From Eutrophobius brisbanensis (lineage in GTDB: Bacteria; Pseudomonadota; Gammaproteobacteria; Eutrophobiales; Eutrophobiaceae), in the NCBI GenBank assembly GCA_038131795.1, contig JAYPQE010000003.1, forward strand, positions 124,001-188,000: a DNA stretch of 64,000 nucleotides, read 5' to 3'. This document shows positions 18,148 to 27,148 of the stretch, piece by piece. Below the pieces are notes generated by a model, which saw only the letters and a list, made by a program, of their open reading frames with translations, did not search any database and had not been told where the DNA came from. The first letter of the stretch is position 1; every line of letters begins with the position of its first letter. A program made the position numbers and the translations under genes.

Positions 18148-19488
18148 ATGAGTATTTCCAACCTGGTTAGTTTTAATCAAAGACTACAAAATAAAGCCAG
18201 ATCGTTAAAGGAGTGGTTGGATTGGCAGGAGAGTCTCCACTTCACTGCTATTGAATTGGGGTTGGACAGATGTCGTCGAGTCGCAGATGCCATGGGATTA
18301 TTGCCACCCAATTATTATGTAATATCCATAGCTGGAACAAATGGTAAAGGTTCATGCGCCGCGCTCCTGGAATTGATCCTCCGTGAATCCGGATACAGCA
18401 CCGGACTTTACATTTCACCACATTTAACAAGATATAACGAGCGTATAAAAATTAATGGTCAGGAGCAGACGGATGACATTTTGTGCGACTCCTTTTCCAG
18501 AATCAATCAGTCACGCGGTGAAATCTCTTTAACATATTTTGAATTTGGTACGATTGCAGCAATGGATATATTTGCAAGGAACCAGATCGATATTGCGATT
18601 ATGGAAGTGGGTATGGGGGGGAGACTGGATGCAGTAAATATGCTGGATGCAAATGTGGCTTTAGTTAGTACAATTGATTTTGATCACGAGCAATGGTTGG
18701 GTAATACCCGCGATGCCATTGGTAGGGAAAAAGCGGGTATCTTCAGGTCTATGCGTCCGGCTATTTGCGGGGACCCAGACCCGCCATCCACAATATATGA
18801 AATAGCAGAACTTGTCGGTGCTAACTTGCTTCAGGCAGATAAAGATTTTCACATTGATTTACAAGACCATTGTTGGTCCTGGCGATCGGGTAAAGCCCGA
18901 TATCATAATCTGCCCATTCCCGGAAATATGGAATATCAGGTACAAAATGCAGCCACGGTATTAATGGCATTGGAGTCTATATCAGATCAGTATCCCGTCA
19001 GTCAGGAAGCGATATTGAATGGACTGAAAAATTTTGCCATTCCGGGCAGGTTTCAGGTCATAGTCGGCGAACCCACACGGGTTTTGGATGTGGCTCATAA
19101 TGCTCAATCAGCCTTAATGCTAAGAAAAAATATTGACAAATACCTTGATAAAAAACGGGTCATAATGATTGTCGCCATGCTTGAAGACAAAGACCATGCC
19201 AAATTTTTATCTGAGCTTACACCGTGTGCCGATATACTCTGCCTGGCTGGTCTGGAAGGCGGTAGAGGGGCATCCGCGGAGGAACTTGAGGAAGTTGTGA
19301 AAACAGTAGGGGTAGATACAGAAGTGATGGTTTTTGGTAAACTGGCAGACGCGCTATCATGGTCAGAAACAAATTCATTGCCTGATGATGTTATGGTCAT
19401 TACAGGATCATTTATTACTGTCGGAATGGCAATTGAATTCTTTAATATTGAGACAACAGATTGGAAAGACATCTTAAAGAAAGATTAA
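18148..19488 (+). CDS. folC: Bifunctional folylpolyglutamate/dihydrofolate synthase FolC
   Basis: FolC adds glutamate to dihydropteroate and to folates. The 446-residue protein carries the Mur-ligase-type P-loop SIAGTNGKGS near residue 58, EVGMGGRLDAVN near residue 155, a His/Asp pair in TIDFDHEQWLG and DVAHNAQSA in the C-terminal domain. It is slightly longer than Escherichia coli FolC. Its 3' end overlaps the next gene by 28 bases in another frame. Confidence 0.96.
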   Translation: MSISNLVSFNQRLQNKARSLKEWLDWQESLHFTAIELGLDRCRRVADAMGLLPPNYYVISIAGTNGKGSCAALLELILRESGYSTGLYISPHLTRYNERIKINGQEQTDDILCDSFSRINQSRGEISLTYFEFGTIAAMDIFARNQIDIAIMEVGMGGRLDAVNMLDANVALVSTIDFDHEQWLGNTRDAIGREKAGIFRSMRPAICGDPDPPSTIYEIAELVGANLLQADKDFHIDLQDHCWSWRSGKARYHNLPIPGNMEYQVQNAATVLMALESISDQYPVSQEAILNGLKNFAIPGRFQVIVGEPTRVLDVAHNAQSALMLRKNIDKYLDKKRVIMIVAMLEDKDHAKFLSELTPCADILCLAGLEGGRGASAEELEEVVKTVGVDTEVMVFGKLADALSWSETNSLPDDVMVITGSFITVGMAIEFFNIETTDWKDILKKD

Positions 19489-20084
19489 CGGGTGCCACCG
19501 TACTGGTTTTATTAGGCGTCATATTTATCCCCATAATGCTTGATAATTCTTCTGAACAACAGCCCCCCCCATCTCCCGATGTATCGTCCTCAAATCCAAA
19601 TTCTGAATATCAATCCAGAGTGATACCCGTTGATCGTCAATTCGATACTGATAATTCGTTACAAGTTGTGGTGCCGGCGGCTGATAATTCTGTTCAGACA
19701 CTCTCTCAACCTGTGAATGTAATAAATGAGCCAAACCAGAATGACGAAAAAACACTTGTAGATTCAATTAGTCCCAATGATATTCCCCAGCAGAATCGTA
19801 TTACCCAACTAGCTGCCCCTCAACCAACCGCAGATAATACACAAGTGCTTTCAGGATGGGTGGTACAATTAGGCAGTTTCTCTAATCAGGTCAATGCTCA
19901 GGGGCTGGTAAGTAAACTACAGGCCCAGGGATTTGCGGCATTTATTGAGGAGCTGGCGGATAATTCAGAATCTATCTTCAGGGTCAGGGTCGGCCCAGAA
20001 CTGGACCGGGATGACGCTGAGAATATTCAGAAGTCATTGATGGCCAGGACTGGTATTAAGGGCATAATCATAAGCTATCCCTGA
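19461..20084 (+). CDS. dedD: DedD-like SPOR-domain protein
   Basis: An inner-membrane protein of 207 residues: a short basic N-terminus (MERHLKERLTG), one membrane span (ATVLVLLGVIFIPIML), a long Pro/Asn/Ser-rich linker, and a C-terminal SPOR domain (about 128-207, WVVQLGSFSNQVNAQGLV...RVRVGPELDRDDAE). SPOR domains bind denuded septal peptidoglycan, and DedD of E. coli helps cell division. The TTG start inside folC fits the family N-terminus; folC-dedD-cvpA-purF is the classical order. Confidence 0.92.
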   Translation: MERHLKERLTGATVLVLLGVIFIPIMLDNSSEQQPPPSPDVSSSNPNSEYQSRVIPVDRQFDTDNSLQVVVPAADNSVQTLSQPVNVINEPNQNDEKTLVDSISPNDIPQQNRITQLAAPQPTADNTQVLSGWVVQLGSFSNQVNAQGLVSKLQAQGFAAFIEELADNSESIFRVRVGPELDRDDAENIQKSLMARTGIKGIIISYP

Positions 20085-20130
20085 ATTGGATATAACACTT
20101 CCAATATTCAAATAAGTAAAAGGTATAGAG

Positions 20131-20643
20131 TTGGGAATATTTGATATAGGAATTTTGCTGACATTATTACTCCCGGCCCTGGTTGGTGTGATATACGGTT
20201 TTTTAAACATTGTATTATCATTGGTGGCCTGGGGTGTTTCATTTGGGTTAGCAGTCAAATTCAGTAGTAGCTTTGCGCCCATGCTGGTGGAATATATAGA
20301 GACTGAGATTTTCAGGCAGGCAATCGCATTTTTCGGTATTTTTTTACTTTGCCAGATAATTTTTTCCGCTCTGGGATATTTTGTGGTTAAATTACTTGGC
20401 AGATCCGGCCTGACAGCAGCTGACCGAATATTAGGTATGATTTTTGGACTGGGACTGGGTGGGGCCATTGTGTCCGTATTGATATTCCTGGCCGGGTTTA
20501 CTGATATGACACGGGCAGCCTGGTGGCAAACTTCTTTGATTGTTGGGCCGTTTGAACGTATTGCCGTATGGAGCAGACAATTTATTCCGGAGTCTATGGC
20601 GAGATATCATAATTATGAACCCGAAAATGAGGTAAACAATTAA
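20131..20643 (+). CDS. cvpA: CvpA family membrane protein
   Basis: CvpA is a multi-span inner-membrane protein named from colicin V production and upstream of purF in many Gammaproteobacteria. The 170-residue product has four hydrophobic segments (about 3-22, 26-44, 65-87, 102-122) and the family motif GLTAADRILGMIFGLGLG. A TTG start is used, with AAAAGG upstream. It ends directly against purF (stop TAA followed at once by ATG), so the two are co-transcribed. Confidence 0.93.
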   Translation: MGIFDIGILLTLLLPALVGVIYGFLNIVLSLVAWGVSFGLAVKFSSSFAPMLVEYIETEIFRQAIAFFGIFLLCQIIFSALGYFVVKLLGRSGLTAADRILGMIFGLGLGGAIVSVLIFLAGFTDMTRAAWWQTSLIVGPFERIAVWSRQFIPESMARYHNYEPENEVNN

Positions 20644-22161
20644 ATGTGCGGAATCATTGGTGTTGTTGGAAAAAGTCCCATCAATCAGACTTTATACGAT
20701 GGTTTAACTATCATTCAGCACAGGGGGCAGGATGCGGCGGGTATAGTAACCTGTGATGACCAACGGCTTTACCTGAGGAAGAATAATGGCCTGGTCAGGG
20801 ACGTTTTTCAAACCAGGCATATGTTAAACCTCAAGGGAAATATGGGAATAGGTCATGTTAGGTACCCAACTGCAGGTTGCTCATCATCAGCAGAGGCACA
20901 GCCATTTTATGTCAACTCCCCTTACGGGATCACCCTTGCTCATAATGGAAATCTAACCAACAGCGAGCAATTGAAGCGGGATTTGATGGATCTGGACCGC
21001 AGGCATCTAAATACCGGATCAGATTCTGAAGTATTACTCAATATTTTTGCCTTTGAGTTACAAAAATTTGGCAAAAAGCGCAGTGAATTAACGGCAGATG
21101 ACATCTTTGCGGCCATTAGTATGGTACATAAACGATGTAGAGGGGGATATGCTGCAATAGTCATGATCATAGGCGTAGGAATCGTCGGCTTTCGAGATCC
21201 CTATGGCATTCGGCCTATTGTCTATGGCGAAAAAATGACCGATAAGGGAACGGAGTATATTATCTCCTCCGAGAGCGTTGGTATCGAGGCATTAGACTAT
21301 ACTCTGCTCAGGGACATCGATCCCGGTGAAGCGATCTTTATAAGCTCAAAGGGGGATTTTAAGGCCAAGCAGTGCGCAGAAACAGTCAAATTAGCCCCAT
21401 GCATATTTGAATATGTTTACTTTGCCCGCCCGGATTCAATAATCGATAAAGTATCAGTTTATAAGGCAAGGTTAAGAATGGGAGAATCGCTGGCCCAGAA
21501 AATACTTAAAACCAGGCCGGATCACGATATCGATGTAGTCATACCTATTCCCGATACTGGGAGAACGGCCTCACTCTCAATCGCCCATGAGTTGGGTGTT
21601 AAATACCGTGAGGGGTTTATTAAGAACCGATATATCCCCAGGACATTTATTATGCCAGGGCAAAGTATTCGAAAGAAGTCTGTGCGGCAGAAATTAAATG
21701 CCATTGATCTTGAATTTAAGGATAAGGTGGTCTTGCTGGTAGATGACTCTATCGTTAGAGGAACAACCTCAGGAGAGATCATTCAGATGGCAAGGGAAGC
21801 GGGGGCTAAAAAAGTATATTTTGCCTCAGCCGCTCCACCAGTCAGATACCCAAATGTGTATGGTATCGATATTCCCACCTCACAAGAGTTGGTTGCATAT
21901 AATCGCACAGAGCAGGAGGTATGTGAGAGTATTGGTGCAGATTGGTTGATATATCAGGATGTTGAAGATTTAATCAATGCAGCAAGGGCAGGTAACCCTG
22001 AAATTAAGGAATTTGATGCATCATGTTTCACCGGAGAATATGTAACCGGTGATATAAGTGATGATTATCTGAATCAAATATCGATATTACGGAATGATGA
22101 GGCCAAGTCGAAACGGGAAACAAATGAGGAGATGATCTTGGACCTGTCAAATGGTGTGTAA
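20644..22161 (+). CDS. purF: Amidophosphoribosyltransferase PurF
   Basis: PurF makes 5-phosphoribosylamine from PRPP and glutamine, the committed step of purine synthesis. The 505-residue protein begins MCGIIGVVG, so Cys2 is the glutaminase nucleophile after Met removal. RGQDAAGI and HNGNLTN follow in the glutaminase domain. The PRPP motif VVLLVDDSIVRGTT lies near residue 360. No propeptide is present, as in E. coli PurF. It converges on the phaB-like gene with 13 bases between stops and no terminator hairpin visible. Confidence 0.97.
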   Translation: MCGIIGVVGKSPINQTLYDGLTIIQHRGQDAAGIVTCDDQRLYLRKNNGLVRDVFQTRHMLNLKGNMGIGHVRYPTAGCSSSAEAQPFYVNSPYGITLAHNGNLTNSEQLKRDLMDLDRRHLNTGSDSEVLLNIFAFELQKFGKKRSELTADDIFAAISMVHKRCRGGYAAIVMIIGVGIVGFRDPYGIRPIVYGEKMTDKGTEYIISSESVGIEALDYTLLRDIDPGEAIFISSKGDFKAKQCAETVKLAPCIFEYVYFARPDSIIDKVSVYKARLRMGESLAQKILKTRPDHDIDVVIPIPDTGRTASLSIAHELGVKYREGFIKNRYIPRTFIMPGQSIRKKSVRQKLNAIDLEFKDKVVLLVDDSIVRGTTSGEIIQMAREAGAKKVYFASAAPPVRYPNVYGIDIPTSQELVAYNRTEQEVCESIGADWLIYQDVEDLINAARAGNPEIKEFDASCFTGEYVTGDISDDYLNQISILRNDEAKSKRETNEEMILDLSNGV

Positions 22162-22174
22162 CCTATTTTTACCC

Positions 22175-23116
22175 CTAACCCATCCATAAACCGCCATTAA
22201 CAGCCAGCTCTGTTCCCGTGATATAGCTGCTTTTCTTATCTGCAAGAAATCCAATAGCATCTGCAATTTCTTCTACCTTCGCCAAGCGCTTCATGGGGAT
22301 TTGTTGAATAATTCCATCAAGAATATCTTCACGTATAGCTTCTACCATGGGAGTCCCTACGTAACCCGGACAGATACAATTTACGGTAATACCTTTGTCA
22401 GCCAATTCAAGGGCCAGTGACCGGGTAAAGCCGATCATGCCAGCTTTGGCTGTTGAATAATTTGTTTGTCCAAACTGGCCTTTTTGTCCATTTACAGAAG
22501 AAATATTGATTATTCGACCGTATTCCTTGTCTATCATTCCATTGATAAATGATCGGGTCATGTTAAAGACACTATCAAGATTGGTATCTATGACTGCATC
22601 CCATTTTTCTTTGTCCATTTTTTTTAACATGACGTCCCGGGTAATACCAGCGGCATTCACAAGAATATCAATTTGACTATATTTGTCTTGAATGAATGAG
22701 GCAAATTGTTGACATGATTGGTAGTCAGAGACATCACATTCATAAATTTCTACCTGGTGGCCATCCTTTTCAAATTCGCATTTCCATGCCTTTGCCTTGT
22801 CTTCTTCACTGGGAATATACGTGGATATAATACGATTTCCATCAGTTGCAAGACGTTTGCAAATGGCCGTGCCAATTCCCCCAATTCCGCCAGTAATGAC
22901 AGCCGTATCAAGCTGTAGGTTTTTTTGTCTGGCAGTCGATATTTTTTGTTTTGACCATTGATTATTGGCAGTATCCGGAGATTGTTTGAAATAGGTTTCG
23001 AGTATGGAATTTGATGTATCAAAGATGGCATTAAATGAATATATAAAATGATCACAAGCTGAATGCCATTGTTTTACTGCTGAAGTCTGATTATTGATTA
23101 TATTTTCGATTATCAT
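22175..23116 (-). CDS. phaB: Acetoacetyl-CoA reductase PhaB-like, with an extra N-terminal segment
   Basis: An SDR enzyme predicted to reduce acetoacetyl-CoA to (R)-3-hydroxybutyryl-CoA with NADPH for PHA. The core (from about residue 68) has the cofactor loop ITGGIGGIGTAIC, NAAGITRD, catalytic Ser in INISSVNG and the catalytic pair in NYSTAKAG, with the PhaB-type C-terminus GTELAVNGGLWMG. The first ~65 residues (AVKQWHSACDHFIYSFNA..., ILETYFKQ) are not part of the SDR fold and there is no in-frame start codon near the core, so the extension appears real. It is helical and faintly phasin-like. It is the last gene of the leftward pha cluster. Confidence 0.9.
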   Translation of the reverse strand: MIIENIINNQTSAVKQWHSACDHFIYSFNAIFDTSNSILETYFKQSPDTANNQWSKQKISTARQKNLQLDTAVITGGIGGIGTAICKRLATDGNRIISTYIPSEEDKAKAWKCEFEKDGHQVEIYECDVSDYQSCQQFASFIQDKYSQIDILVNAAGITRDVMLKKMDKEKWDAVIDTNLDSVFNMTRSFINGMIDKEYGRIINISSVNGQKGQFGQTNYSTAKAGMIGFTRSLALELADKGITVNCICPGYVGTPMVEAIREDILDGIIQQIPMKRLAKVEEIADAIGFLADKKSSYITGTELAVNGGLWMG

Positions 23117-23155
23117 CTTTGTATTTGCCTGGAATGGTATAAAGTATATAGAAGA

Positions 23156-23614
23156 TTATTTGTCATCATTATTGCGATTGAATCCCGCAGCCTTGAAAAA
23201 ATCATTTTGAATTTGTTGCCACAGTTCAAGGTTTTTATTAGTCATTTTCTGCATGGTTTCCAATGGCGTGGAAGAGACTGCCTCATTGATCCTGTTCTGG
23301 AATTCTTTTTGTTGGGTAGTAAATATATCCAGCGATTGTTCCAGGTAATCTGAAAATACTGACTGATAGGCATTTCCATAGAAACGAATTAATTGGGTCA
23401 GGGACTGTGTGGATAATAGTGGTTCACCATTGTGTTCCTGTTCTGCAATAATTTGTAACAGGATGCTACGGGTCAGGTCATCTTCTGTTTTTACATCTTT
23501 GACAATAAAAGATGTACCTTCCAGCACAAGGTTTTTCACATCTTCTAACGTTATATATTTGCTTATCTCCGTATCATATAGTCGTCTATTTGGATATTTT
23601 TTTATTATGCGCAT
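23156..23614 (-). CDS. phaR: Polyhydroxyalkanoate synthesis repressor PhaR
   Basis: PhaR binds DNA and nascent PHA granules and represses phasin and pha genes until polymer accumulates. The 152-residue protein has the family DNA-binding domain at the N-terminus (RIIKKYPNRRLYDTEISKYI) and the second, PHB-accumulation domain near residues 65-110 (EPLLSTQSLTQLIRFYGNA). The C-terminal part contains phasin-like helices. It lies between the two reductase genes. Its presence supports real PHA metabolism although no phaC is in the window. Confidence 0.95.
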   Translation of the reverse strand: MRIIKKYPNRRLYDTEISKYITLEDVKNLVLEGTSFIVKDVKTEDDLTRSILLQIIAEQEHNGEPLLSTQSLTQLIRFYGNAYQSVFSDYLEQSLDIFTTQQKEFQNRINEAVSSTPLETMQKMTNKNLELWQQIQNDFFKAAGFNRNNDDK

Positions 23615-23632
23615 TGTGAATCACCGGATTAG

Positions 23633-24352
23633 TTAATGTAAATATTCACCACCATTTATAGAAATATCAACGCCGTTTATATGTGCCGCCTGGTCTGAAC
23701 AAAGAAAATCTACCAAATAAGCAATCCCATCATCATCAGTCAACATATCTGATGTGTTATCATTATTTGGCTGATGTTGATTTTGGACGATCATTCCTGG
23801 TGAGACCGTATTGACCGTGACACCTTTTTTTCCAACTTCCTGGGACAGTGCCATGGTAAAGCCATGAATACCTGATTTAGCTGCTGCCAGGTGAGTTCGC
23901 TTCGGCTCACCCATTCTGGCAATTATGGAGGATATGTTTATGATTCTGCCGAATCCTCTGTCACACATCCTTTCAGCAACATTCCTGCAAATATTAAATA
24001 AGGCATCAATGTTGCCGGAAATGGCTTCGTCCCACTGTGATTTTTCCATCTCGTTAAAAGGCACGGCATTGTCCAGATCATGACTGTTTACAATGATATC
24101 AATTGGACCAATTTTATTTTCTATGTGTTCTACCAGTCTTACACACTCATCAAAATCAGTGATATCTGCCTTCATGGCTATGATATTGAGTCCTGATTCA
24201 ACTAATGGTTGTTGCCAGTTAGTTATATCACCATCATTATAAACACCGATCACCTGTGCACCCGATTTCGAGAGTTGTTTACAAATTGAAGTACCAAGCA
24301 AACCTGTCCCGCCAATTACCAGTGCTATTCTATTATTCAAATCGATTTTCAT
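23633..24352 (-). CDS. SDR-family protein in the pha cluster lacking the catalytic tyrosine
   Basis: A 239-residue short-chain dehydrogenase-like protein similar to PhaB and FabG. Aligned without gaps to the neighbouring PhaB from INISS onward, the catalytic Tyr-x-x-x-Lys becomes Leu-x-x-x-Lys: NYSTAK versus HLAAAK. I checked the codon on the reverse strand and it reads CTG. The catalytic Ser (INISSI) and the cofactor loop GGTGLLGTSIC are kept. Loss of the tyrosine normally abolishes reductase activity, so this may be a regulatory or structural partner, or a changed enzyme. I use the ATG at 24352, one base after the phaA stop; a TTG at 24370 is in frame. Confidence 0.85.
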   Translation of the reverse strand: MKIDLNNRIALVIGGTGLLGTSICKQLSKSGAQVIGVYNDGDITNWQQPLVESGLNIIAMKADITDFDECVRLVEHIENKIGPIDIIVNSHDLDNAVPFNEMEKSQWDEAISGNIDALFNICRNVAERMCDRGFGRIINISSIIARMGEPKRTHLAAAKSGIHGFTMALSQEVGKKGVTVNTVSPGMIVQNQHQPNNDNTSDMLTDDDGIAYLVDFLCSDQAAHINGVDISINGGEYLH

Positions 24353-24353
24353 A

Positions 24354-25535
24354 TTATCTCTCAATAGCAAGCGCTACACCTTGCCCACCACCTATACATA
24401 AGGTCGCAAGGCCCTTATGAGCATCCCGGCGTTTCATTTCATGCAGTAAGGAAACCAGTATGCGGCACCCGGATGCGCCAATAGGATGGCCCAGCGAAAT
24501 GGCACCTCCATTTACATTGACCTTGCTCAGATCCCAGCCCAGCTCTTTGTTGACTGATATGGCTTGTGCAGCAAAGGCCTCATTCGCTTCAATCAGGTCC
24601 AGGTCCTCAACGGTCCAGCCGGCTTTTTCCAGGCAAAGCCTGGTGGCGGGAATTGGACCGGTGCCCATAATTTCCGGTGCAACACCAGCGCTGGAGTAAG
24701 CCTTGATGGTGGCCAGGGGTGTGAGTCCCATCTCATTGGCCATGTTTTCTGACATTATCAAGACTGCTGCAGCCCCATCATTAATTCCTGAGGCATTTCC
24801 TGCAGTGACAGTACCTTCTTTATCAAAAGCCGGTCTGAGATTGCCCAGTGCCTCTGCTGTGACACCCGCACGTGGGAATTCGTCGCGGTCGAACACAATT
24901 GGGTCGCCTTTGCGTTGGGGAATACTCACAGGGACAATTTCATCATTAAATGTACCATTGGCCTGGGCGGCTTCGGTTTTTTGTTGGGAGGAGGCAGCAA
25001 ACTCATCCTGTTCTTCCCGACTGATATTGAATTGCTTCGCGATGTTTTCTGCAGTGGTGCCCATATGGTAATCATTAAAGGCATCCCAGAGGCCATCTAT
25101 GATCATTGAATCCTGTAGCTTCCAGTCGCCCATACGCTGACCGGTGCGGGAATTTGGTAATACATGCGGGGCCAGGTTCATATTTTCCTGACCACCGGCT
25201 ATTACCACATTGGCATCACCACATTTAATGGCTTGCGACGCCAGGTGTGTGGCTTTTAAACCGCTACCGCAGACTTTATTAATTGTCATACAGGGTACTG
25301 TGTTTGGTAAGCCTGCCGTTAGAGAGGCCTGCCGTGCCGGGTTTTGACCAACACCGGCAGCAAGTACCTGGCCCATGATGACTTCATCAATTTTGTCCGG
25401 GCTTATTCCGGTCCGCTCTAACAGGCCCTTGATGACAGTGGCCCCCAGACTGGTTGCGGCAATTGACGATAATGTTCCACCAAAGGCCCCGATTGGTGTC
25501 CTGGCAGCGTCGACGATGACTACGTTGTCTGTCAT
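24354..25535 (-). CDS. phaA: Acetyl-CoA acetyltransferase (beta-ketothiolase) PhaA
   Basis: A biosynthetic-type thiolase that condenses two acetyl-CoA into acetoacetyl-CoA. The 393-residue length is standard. The acyl-carrying Cys is in INKVCGSGLKA near residue 88; the catalytic His is in SLGHPIGASGCR and the second Cys in LCIGGGQGVAL. It is the first gene of the leftward cluster phaA - reductase-like - phaR - phaB. A 176-base region upstream should hold the promoter. Confidence 0.95.
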   Translation of the reverse strand: MTDNVVIVDAARTPIGAFGGTLSSIAATSLGATVIKGLLERTGISPDKIDEVIMGQVLAAGVGQNPARQASLTAGLPNTVPCMTINKVCGSGLKATHLASQAIKCGDANVVIAGGQENMNLAPHVLPNSRTGQRMGDWKLQDSMIIDGLWDAFNDYHMGTTAENIAKQFNISREEQDEFAASSQQKTEAAQANGTFNDEIVPVSIPQRKGDPIVFDRDEFPRAGVTAEALGNLRPAFDKEGTVTAGNASGINDGAAAVLIMSENMANEMGLTPLATIKAYSSAGVAPEIMGTGPIPATRLCLEKAGWTVEDLDLIEANEAFAAQAISVNKELGWDLSKVNVNGGAISLGHPIGASGCRILVSLLHEMKRRDAHKGLATLCIGGGQGVALAIER

Positions 25536-25587
25536 AAAATACCTCGTAATTTTGAAAAACGATTAAAATTCAGGAGATTTTATTCTC

Positions 25588-25613
25588 GTTGCAGTGCACA
25601 AATTATGTTGCAT
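25588..25613. promoter_or_regulatory. Candidate PhaR operator upstream of phaA
   Basis: The gap between lpd and phaA contains the near-palindrome GTTGCAGTGCACAA (25588-25601) followed by TTGCAT (25608-25613). PhaR proteins are known to bind TGC-rich sequences of this kind, and phaR is in the operon. The match is by eye only. Confidence 0.35.
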
Positions 25614-25711
25614 GGTAACAAAAAGTAATTCCACTGGGAAGCAATTCATTCCTGCAGAGCAACTCTTGTGGAAATCTATAAGCTATTGAAATATATATTA
25701 TTAATGAAGGA

Positions 25712-27133
25712 TCAAAAGTGAATGGAGCGGTTTTCCACTGCTAAAGCGGCCTCATGAACTGCCTCAGACAGGGTAGGGTGGCCATGAATGGTCCTGGCCA
25801 GGTCTTCCGAGCTGCCTTCAAATTCCATGGTCACAACAGCTTCTGCAATCAGCTCTGATGCGCCAGGTCCAAGAATATGGACACCGAGAATACGGTCGGT
25901 GCGTGTATCACTGAGAATTTTTACCAACCCTTCGGTGCTGCCCGATGCCTTGGCGCGCCCACTGGCAAGAAATGGGAAACTACCTGTCTGGTAATCGACA
26001 CCTTCCTGTTTAAGGATCTGTTCAGTCTTTCCTACCCAGGCAATTTCAGGCCAGGTATATATGACCCAGGGAATGACATTGTAATTCATGTGTCCTGGTT
26101 TGCCGGCAATGCGCTCAGCAACTGCAACCCCTTCTTCGGAGGCCTTGTGGGCAAGCATGGGACCCCTGACAACATCACCAATGGCGTAGACATTATCGAG
26201 GTTGGTCCGGCAATCACCATCAACAATAATGAAACCCCGGTCATCCAGTTCCAGTCCTGCCTGTTGTGCACCTAGACCGTCAGTATTAGGCTTACGTCCC
26301 ACAGCTACAATGAGCTTATCAAAACTGATTTGTTGTTTTTCATTATCAGCTTCATAGATAACGGTGACTTCACGGTTGTTTGTACCTGTCCCGGTGACCT
26401 TCGTACCCAGCTTGATATCCAGTCCTTGCTTACGCAGAATTTTTTCCGCGGTTGTTGCAATTTGCCTGTCTACAGAGGGTAAAAATTCATCCATGGCCTC
26501 CAGTATCAGCACCTCTGAACCCAGTCGACTCCAGACACTTCCCAGTTCCAGGCCAATTACACCTGCACCAATTATTCCCAGTCGTCTTGGTACATCTGTA
26601 AATTTCAGGGCACCCGTGGAATCAACAATCAATTCATTATCTACAGGTGCAGGTGGGATATTAAAAGGCACAGAACCGGTTGCGATAATGATATGTTTAG
26701 CCGTGACAGAATAAGGTTCATTGTCTTGCTCAATGGGGGTGATCTCAATTTCTGTATTAGATAATAATTGTCCTGACCCCTGTAACCATTCAATTTTGTT
26801 TTTCTTGAATAAGCCGGAGATCCCCTGGGTGAGGGTTTGAACAATCCCGGATTTACGTTTAATCATTTTATGAACATCTACGGTTATCCCTGAAGAATTA
26901 ATGCCATGCTCTATGGCTTCATGCTTGAGGAAACTGATATGATGAGAGGAATCCAGTAGCGCCTTGGAAGGTATGCAGCCTACATTCAGACAGGTCCCAC
27001 CCAGGGCAGGCTTACCATCTTCTCCAATCCAGCGCTCAACACAGGCTGTAGAAAAACCCAATTGAGCTGCGCGAATTGCGGCCACATATCCACCTGGTCC
27101 ACCACCAATGACTACGACATCAAATTCTTTCAT
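25712..27133 (-). CDS. lpd: Dihydrolipoamide dehydrogenase (E3)
   Basis: E3 reoxidises dihydrolipoyl groups with FAD and NAD+. The 473-residue protein has the FAD loop VVIGGGPGGYVAAIRAAQ, the redox disulfide GGTCLNVGCIPSK near residue 50, the NAD loop GIIGAGVIGLELGSVW and the C-terminal His-Glu pair HGHPTLSEAVHEA. It follows sucB by 15 bases in the leftward sucA-sucB-lpd operon, so it most likely serves the 2-oxoglutarate complex. Confidence 0.97.
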   Translation of the reverse strand: MKEFDVVVIGGGPGGYVAAIRAAQLGFSTACVERWIGEDGKPALGGTCLNVGCIPSKALLDSSHHISFLKHEAIEHGINSSGITVDVHKMIKRKSGIVQTLTQGISGLFKKNKIEWLQGSGQLLSNTEIEITPIEQDNEPYSVTAKHIIIATGSVPFNIPPAPVDNELIVDSTGALKFTDVPRRLGIIGAGVIGLELGSVWSRLGSEVLILEAMDEFLPSVDRQIATTAEKILRKQGLDIKLGTKVTGTGTNNREVTVIYEADNEKQQISFDKLIVAVGRKPNTDGLGAQQAGLELDDRGFIIVDGDCRTNLDNVYAIGDVVRGPMLAHKASEEGVAVAERIAGKPGHMNYNVIPWVIYTWPEIAWVGKTEQILKQEGVDYQTGSFPFLASGRAKASGSTEGLVKILSDTRTDRILGVHILGPGASELIAEAVVTMEFEGSSEDLARTIHGHPTLSEAVHEAALAVENRSIHF

Positions 27134-27148
27134 ATCAATAACCGGAAT

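Noticed and set aside
24352..24370. TTG 24370 as start of the second reductase-like gene
   Set aside because: It overlaps phaA, and ATG 24352 gives the usual SDR N-terminus directly after the phaA stop.
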